This document shows, in pieces, positions 52,901 to 61,900 of a DNA stretch of 64,000 nucleotides. This DNA is from Tomocerus qinae. Lineage: Eukaryota > Arthropoda > Collembola > Entomobryomorpha > Tomoceridae. The stretch spans positions 65,073,884 to 65,137,883 of the forward strand of contig CM034547.1 in the NCBI GenBank assembly GCA_020055645.1, read 5' to 3'. The notes below the pieces were generated by a model that saw only the letters and a list, made by a program, of their open reading frames with translations, was not told the origin of the DNA and did not search any database. The position numbers were made by a program, and so were the translations under genes. How positions within the stretch are numbered: position 1 is the stretch's first letter; each line of letters starts with the position of its first letter.

Positions 52901-55900
52901 GAGACCTTCCACTCCACGCTCCATAGACCAAATAAGCTACCGGCTACGTGCTCCTATAATTATTCTTCGACAAGTCTGGAGAGCTTAAGTAAACTTAACG
53001 GTATACCTTGAAAGTTTCCCCCTCTGGAAATTGTAATTCCTTACTCCATATTAAACTTACCCTTTGTGCCTAGAAATTATTTGCTCAATCTGATCCCTTT
53101 GAGTTGGATTCAATGGAGGAGAATCATATGGATGCAGTAAAAACACGCAATCTTGAAAGAAATCATTTCTGGGCTCATTATTGGATTTTTTTTCAAGAGC
53201 AGAATCATTAGTCGTTCTCTTAGACCGTTCTTCTTTATCTTCATCTACGTCTGTGTCCACATCATAATACGACGTTTCGCAATCTTTTTCCTCCTCATTC
53301 TTTTCTACCTCATGTTCTTGTTCTTTTTTATTTTTATCTTCCTCCTCATCCTCATCAGAGTCAAATATCTTTACACGTTTTCTTTTCTTCTTTATTACAT
53401 TATCCTCACCACTTCTGCTCCTGTAAAACCAAAAGCCAGGAAATAATCTCTTCAATCAAACATATAACCCATCTATCTACTTGGAAAAATCAAAAATGCG
53501 ATTTTAATAATGATTCTATTCTGGAAATAATATTCCAAAATAAAATTCTTGGGGACCAGGGAAAATTCGGAGAGTTGCAAACCGGGCAGAATTTCTGAAA
53601 ATTTTCAACTTTTTATTTTCGAAAAATATTTTACCCGGACTTTCTAAACCGATTTGCATAGTGTTAAGGCCGCTTAGATTCGCAAAAAGGTTCTCTCTAT
53701 AAGATAGTGTATAGGCCCCCTTGATATCTAGTTTGTGTTGGGCTGTGGTGGTGGTGGTGGTGGGGGGATTATATAAGTGATGACCCTGTACATTATATAA
53801 CATCAAATGGAGGAAAGAAAGCAGTCTACAGTAGTAAGACCCTAGGTAAGGCTGGATTTAGGCAGCGGGATATCGTTGCCTCAATTGCTCCCGTTGCCCC
53901 TGTTGCCTCCGTTGCCCCCTCCCCCGTTGCCCCTAGTTCAGCCACTTAACCTATTATCTTTGCCATTTCCTTCCCATTACTATTTCTGCCTCTTTTTTGA
54001 CCTAACCTAATTAAAAATAAGCATATTACTAGGCAAAAATAGTGACCGGAGGCAACGGAGACAATATATTAAAGTAAAAGGTTAAGTGGCTAAACTAGGG
54101 GCAACGGGGGAGGGGGCAACGGAGGCAACGGGGGCAATTGAGGCAACGATATCCCGCTGCCTAAATCCAGCCCTAGGTAAAGCTTCAAAGCTCATAGTTA
54201 ACGTATAGGACAGGACATTATGTCATACAATATAATGTGATATTTCAATATTTAAATGTAAGTAGCAGTTAAATGATAGTGTTGAAATCTTCACCAAAAT
54301 GTTAGTGCATGATCCACAGAATTATATTATAATACCTAGTATATCTAAAGGAAGAAGTCCCGTATTTATGCAATGAATATAAAGTACTTCATTTTGAGTG
54401 CACGTTTTGGGCAGTTTCGCTTGAAACTCTAACCGCGATGCAGGGATTACACTGTCGGAAGCGACAAGCACAACCTTGAAATATCCTGCTCGCAAATTCT
54501 CATGGAATATCATGTACAATGTTCGCCGCAATGTCTCTGCATTCTGCATACACCTTGGGATTTCCGACCAACAACCAATCTTATTATGAAACTTAAAATA
54601 GTTGCATCTTTCAAATGATTTCTCCAATAAATATTGTCACAATATTGTCACTTTGATAAAAGACCAAAGTAGATACTTTCCCGATCATAAAATAACACAC
54701 CAGAGGTGGGCTTTATTATATTTGTATACCTTACCTTACCATATTCATCTCGTAAAGTAAGGAACCATACCCTCCCCTACTACCATATACTGGTCCCTTA
54801 CAGTTAGGAACCTACCGTACCCCAAGGAACAAGAGGAAGACCAGCTTAGGCTTCTATACGTCTCCCAAGTATATCTATAATCAGAGCTCCCAGAGCTCCT
54901 TGCTGTGTGCTACAAGTTCGCAGGCGTTTTGCTATTGGTCGGTCGCAGCCGCTCTCTCATTGGCTCTCGTATGTACCTACGTGTATTCTAAGTGTGGACC
55001 ATTTCTCTTATGGAAGCTGGCCTTCTATAGTGAAGCGCCAGCTTCACAGCCACCATCGGTATTCTATGGTCCACACTTAGAATACACGTAGTTACATACG
55101 AGAGCCAATGAGAGAGCGGCTGCGTCCGACCAATAGCAAAACGGCTGCGTACCTTGTAGCAACAGCAAGGAACTCTTGATGAGAGATATACTTGGGAGAC
55201 GTATAGAAGCCTAAGCTGGTCTTCCTTATTCCTTGGTGGCTGTGAAGCTGGCGCTTCACTATAGAAGACCAGCTTCCATAAGAGAAATGGTCCACACTTA
55301 GAATACACGTAGTTACATACGAGAGCCAATGAGAGAGCGGCTGCGTCCGACCAATAGCAAAACGGCTGCGTACCTTGTAGCAACAGCAAGGAACTCTTGA
55401 TGAGAGATATACTTGGGAGACGTATAGAAGCCTAAGCTGGTCTTCCTTATTCCTTGGTGTGGACCATTTCTCTTATGGAAGCTGGTCTTCTATAGTGAAG
55501 CGCCAGCTTCACAGCCACCATCTGTATTCTATGAAAGTAAGGAGTCTTCCCCTACCCTAGCCTACCCTACTCGTAAAGTAAGGGAACATACCGTAATGTT
55601 GCAACATTTACATACAAAACATAATGCACTTATATAAGCGGTATCGGTAAAATAAGGAAAGGAGGCGACACTTAGTTGATTATAATTATTGTAGTTCTGA
55701 TATGGAAAACAATGTGCAGCAAAGCAATAAAAAAATAACTTACTGTTGAAAAGATTGCGGAAGCTCTTCCTCTTCTCCGTCTCCACTAGTCTGTCTCATT
55801 TCGCAGCTTCTTTCATTATCTGGCTCGCCTATAAAAATATCCGATGCATTACATAACCATATTGTAGTAATATTTACATAGTACCTCACTTGGGCTTCAT

Positions 55901-58900
55901 TCAGACTCAGTCTACAAATACCACGTACTAGGATATTATTGCTGATTGGATAAGGTGTTTTGGCTCTGGCTCACAGATCAGATTTTTCAAAAGCTTCATT
56001 CCACAACAGAGTTAAAATGCTAACAAGGCCTAATTGCAATGTGGTAATGAAATATGATATGCAATGTAAAATCCAAGCGTTCTGTTTTGAAGGATATAAG
56101 TTTTAAAAAATAATAAAAATATTCAGAATATAAATACAAACAAGGTTTATATAATTACATATATTATAGATATCGTTTAGAACGGTCGTGTAACTTATAA
56201 TTGTAAGTAGCCTATCCGTATCCAATCTCCAATTGTGATTACTATTACTCCCTTTCTATTTTAACCTCTTTACATGAGAAAAAAGCAAGATGCCATGGGA
56301 CTCTGATTTAACACTAACCAACTCACTGAACTCACCATTTTCTGTCGAATTCGAAAGTACAGTGGAAATAGTGTTAGAGGCAGATGAAGTAAGGATTTCT
56401 TCGTCGTCCCTGCTTCCATTTTCGTTAATAGCATGGATTTCGTCTTCACTCTCTGCTCCTATGTCACTCCGATCCAAACAATATCTGATTAAGATTACAA
56501 AAAAACACACTGTTTTTAACAAACACGCACTTTCGATTTGTAAGTGGCTACATTTGCATTGTATCCACGTATTTCCTAACCCAGTCTGCATACCATAGAT
56601 AGATAGGCAAAGTATACATGTACAGGTGTACGTGTACATACCATTTCTAATTTCTAAATGTTTCGATTGTAAGCTGATTGTAGATGTTTAGCTAGAAAAA
56701 ATTTAATGCGACCAGGCAAAAACGCCACACCCTACAAAACTAACCCAATTTATCATATTCTAATCTAAGGATATGGGGTAGGTGGGGCGTTTGGATTAAC
56801 TCAATGAGCAGGGGCCTATTACACCGTTACTCTGCAATTTGCGTTTTACACTTTTCAAAATTTTTGTCCAGGAACTGGGCTCAATGGGAAAAATTCTGGA
56901 AGCCAACTGGCCATGAAAATTAAATTTGAATACTTTGCACTTTCCATCAGTTTGCAAAGCCTCAAGATGTTTTGCAGTTGAGTTATAGAAATTGCAAAGT
57001 CGAGTCGAGTCATTAAAAATATGGGTCGGGCCCATATTTTTAATGATTCGACTCCCACTCTCACGCACTTTTTACGTACTTTTTCGACAGTGAAAGGTAC
57101 CTCAATACGTACCTTACACTCTCAAAGAGTGGAAATTAGAGTGGGAGTGCTCATTACAAATATGGGCCTTAGTTTTTTAAGTTTACCTTCGCCACGGGAA
57201 TCGACATTTGGCTGCATACGAGGCTTCAATCCATTCTTTCTTCACAATTTTTCCTTTACCGCTGGATTTCACTTCGCGAAACTTCGGAGTATTCACAAAG
57301 GCGCACCTTAAGCATAAAAAGTGAAAGAAGGAATTTTAGTTATACCAAAAAAGACTGGCTACACCTCTTACACCTGTATAGACTACTGTCTATTCTTTTG
57401 TAAATGAAATGTAAATGAAAACTAATCCAGGTAATTTAATAATTTATGTTAAGATGACAGGCGTGTCCACTTAAAAAATGAATAATTTTATACAGTACTA
57501 CTACCATCCATCACCATAATATCTCTGCTAAGGATATAAAACCTAATGCAATTTTTAGTAAAAAAGGTTTGTTAATTTGATTCAACTGTTTATGTGTGTC
57601 ATCATGTTACGCTTTAACAGTTGAAAATATCAATAATAACAATAATGAGAGTTCTTGCAAATTGCAAAAGCCACTAAAGATAATACAACAGATAAGTAAG
57701 TATTAGGGATGCCGCGAATAGTGGTATTCGACAAATGTCGAATAACGAATATTCGACCAAAAATAATGTCGAATATTCGAATATTCGACACGAATATTTG
57801 TTGTAGTTCATCTACCAACATAAACCAATTCATTTCAGGCTCATTTTAAACATTGAGTGACTCCGTCGAATACTAATATTCGATTCAATATTCGTCGAAT
57901 ATTTGGTCGAATTTAGTCGAATTTTGGTCGAATAGTTCGAATTCGACGAACGTTCGCGGCAACCCTAGTAAGTATTAACGAACAATAATACACGAATACA
58001 CTGGGGGATACCCTCGTTACTTCGTAGATTAGCGTAAGTGAGTCAATTCGTAAAATATGGGAAAGTATGCAAAAGTACATCAAAATTAAAACAAGCCACC
58101 GTAAGAAATCTCAAGGTAGAGGTCAAGGTAGAGAAATCTTAGATGGCGGAGGGAGCTAAGCTCTGAAAGTAGCTACCCTACTAATGTTAAATTGCGAATT
58201 TGAAATCGCTATAACTGTGAAGGACCTCGTCGGTCCTTCTAACTTACAGATATTGTCAATTTGGACAAGACGATTCGAATGATGTAAACATCATTGCGTT
58301 GCGGGCCTTTGACATACATCAAAAATCATTTCGAAAATCTAAGTAGGAAATTGCATGGTTAAGCTCAAGCCCCGCCAGATAGCCTCTCAGATTTAACTGT
58401 CCTCACAGCCCCTATTCAATACTACTATGTGCACCGCACCGAACAGAATACTTTTCTTTGAGCATAGTAGAGAGAGTACTCAACCCAAAGAGATTGTAAA
58501 AATAATAATACACCTCTTTGACTCAACCACGCTTGGTGGTATAGATCGCGCTAGCGAAAATTGAAAATATTTTCCATAAATTCAAGCATGTCGTTTACAC
58601 TTATACGAATCTATTCGCATATCCAAATCTACGAAGGCACGCGGGTATCCCCCTTGTAATGATAGCTGGAGCTAGCGACTTACAAAAGATGAGTACACGT
58701 TGCGTCCCAATCTCCTTTAAATCGAGCACCCATATCGAGTGCTTTACTTCTCAGCTGTGTTCTGTATGGATTCTCAAATCCACTCATCACAAAAATAACC
58801 CCTTCAAATAATTTACTAAAGATTTTCCCATCCGCCTTGCGTTTTGATGTGGTTGGTTTAGCATTTGATGTTTTACTTTGTTTCAAATTGTTTCTATCTG

Positions 58901-61900
58901 CTTCCTTGCGTGAAGTTCCCCTTGAGCTGCTTTGGCTATTCGCAGACGATCCGACTCCTTCACTCTCATTTCTTTTCTTTCGGTTTATACTTGAAGGAAA
59001 ACGACCTTGGGGACTGGATGAAGGTGCAGAGGGAGATCCATTGTGTTTTGGCTTCAATCCGAGAGGAGAATCAACCAGTGTATTTCGCTTAGGCAGAGGA
59101 TTGTCACTGCCACTTTTTGGAGAAGCCTTCCTTGATTCATAACTTTGTTTCTTGGGACCCAAATGTTCAGGCTCGTTTGATGATTCCTGATCCAATTTAC
59201 GCTTTCGGAGCAGATCCTTAACTTTTGCCTCACTTGAAGAAATTGCAGCATTTGTTAGCGATGTTGAAGCTTGTCGAATTGCTGCTCCAGTTGATAATGG
59301 GTTATTTCCACCTGTTTCGCTCACGGACGGCACACCTGGAGTAACAAAACAACTTTTTACAGTCAACAAGGTCAACTACTGAACATTGAACTTTATTTAT
59401 TTATTATGTACTTAAAACTGCTACACAACAGCTATAAACGACAAGGGCGGTAAGCCTATGGTTATATACAGGGTCGGGCTGCGGGAAATCGAAGAAAAGA
59501 AAGGAATTTTTGCCTTAAACCCAAAAATTTATAATTTGTCGGGATTACATGGAACGACTCCTACGAGGGAATCACTCCTAAAAGACTTTATTCATAAAGG
59601 ATACTATGTCTACACTACACCTAATACTATGTCCAGTGCAGCTTCATCATGCAATAACAGCTTGATTGTCTTAACTGTTAACTAATAACTAACATTAAAG
59701 ATACTGAAAATTAAACTGATTTGTAAAATCGAATAATCACAGATGTGGTATAAAGGGCAACTCTAAAATAATTAAAACAATCAGTTAATATATTTCATTG
59801 GAGGAAGAAGTACTTTTTAGGAATCCTTTAGGAGTAAAGTCTTTTAGGAGTCATTCTGGTAGCATTTGTCGCCCCTCCCCCCGAAATTGTTTTCTGCCTA
59901 AGGCCCTGGTTATCTAAGATCCATCTGTTGGATATGGTTCATATTCATATATGTATACTGTATAGGACATTAACATTAAGACAAACAACTTTGAATAGGG
60001 TATGAAAAAAATTCACTGTGTAGCACCCAGGAGAGGCCACCAAAGTTGCCACCCAACACAGTCATTTTTGGTAAAAATGGCCTTGGAACAAAGGCGGGGA
60101 CATTTAGCTCATGAGAAATATTTCAAAGGGCAAGAGGGGTATATTTTAATTAATTATACAAAGATCTATTCCTGAAAATTACCATCCGATTTGTTTTTTA
60201 TTTTATTAAACAACGATCCGACAGGCATAGGATCAAATTCTTCATCGTCACTGCCACCAAGAGAAGTTCGCAAACCGAATCCTCCAATTTTCGGTTTTTC
60301 ATCTACATGTAAAACGTTAAATTCAACAAAGGATAGCCCGTACTGAACGTGAGTATTGAATGGCTGACAGCATACAATTTTTACAATATCCCATTTTTCA
60401 GATGCTATCACTTTATTCAGTAAATGTGAGGTAAATATTTTAAGGCCATTTATTTTGTCTCCATTTCTTGACTCGGTAGGGGACATAAGTTGTGTTTGAC
60501 TTACGATGGACTGAAACAAACATGATAATAAAACAATCATTTAATTATTATTATTATACATATTATTAACATATCATTACATTATTTAATATTTAAATTC
60601 AGTGATAAAATTTAAATCAGATAATCAGTGTAACCAAGTGAAGGGCATTTACCTCATACTTTAATGGATCAGTTCCAGATCTGGCCACAAAAATTTCGAT
60701 GAAAGCTGAATTTTCATTACCAATACTAAACCCAGTGAATGTCTCCGCTTTATCAAGTTTAAATATTACAAAGGCATCTTTTTCACCTTCATCACGGCAT
60801 TTCCACTTTCGAAATGTTTCCTTTCTTAACAAATTACCTGCAGGGTGATTCTACAATATATACACGTCAGAATTAAAAAACAAAATATTGAACATAATAT
60901 ATAGTAATAACATACATAATCAGGGCGGGAGGGGCCCGACAAATAATAATTGCAAATTAATACAATATTCGCAAATGAATTATTTTGATTGATTAATGCT
61001 TGTATTGACTAAACAATGCAGATTCTATTAATTACGGCTTGCTTTGACTATATACTATACTGCTTACTTGGACAAGTTATAACACCGTTGTATTAATAAT
61101 TAAGTGTAATATTAATTAATTAGGACAAAGTACCACTAAATGGGGTAGTCGATTTTAATAACAACACACTTCGACTACATACTAGTGTTGCCTGGGGAAC
61201 TTTCAGGTTTCGGGTGTTTTGGGGGAAAAAATTCCGAAAATAAGTCATTCGGGTTCGGATATATACGCTTTTGGGTTTGGGTATATACCCTTTCGGGTTC
61301 GGGTATATACGCTTTCGGGTTCGGGTATATACGCTTTCAGGTATACACCCTTTCGGGTTTCGGGTATACACGCTTTCGGGTATATACCTTTCGGGTTTCG
61401 TGTATTGTTAAAACCAAATAACTTCTTCTGTACAGATAGGTATGGATGCTATCCTTTATATACTAAATTAGTTTCCATAGGGTTAGATTTGTCGCCCGTC
61501 CGGTGTGTGTTAAAATTGGTTTTAACCTGTGAAAGCTATGTCACGCCTTACTGCCCTGTACGAAAGTCATTTTGGATATGATCGCTAGGCTGTTTCCAGT
61601 TTCGGGGCAGTAATGTGAAAAATATTTAAAATTGGGTAATGGTTATTTTCAGTCTGCACTCTGTACATGTTCAAAAAAATTGCTTTTTTATTAACCTTAA
61701 TTTGCAATTATCAATTATTGAAGCGTAACTCCTTACAAATATATGATAAAAACATGAAGCTATGGATGACGGATAATTGTTGTTAGAAGAAATCAATGAA
61801 ACATTTACATTTTACGTATTTAAATGAGAATACAGAATATAGCACTGCACTTATTTGAAGTAGTTGTGGAGGTCATTGTTGCGTCTCAATGGATGTTGTA

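Noticed and set aside
54900..55389. Open frames on both strands containing WSVAAALSLALVC-type repeats
   Set aside because: They are translations of the 221-bp inverted and tandem repeat cluster.
56796..57068. 90-codon minus-strand open frame
   Set aside because: It overlaps the foldback at 57,005-57,168 and is not required between XRCC1 exons 5 and 6, which join in phase without it.
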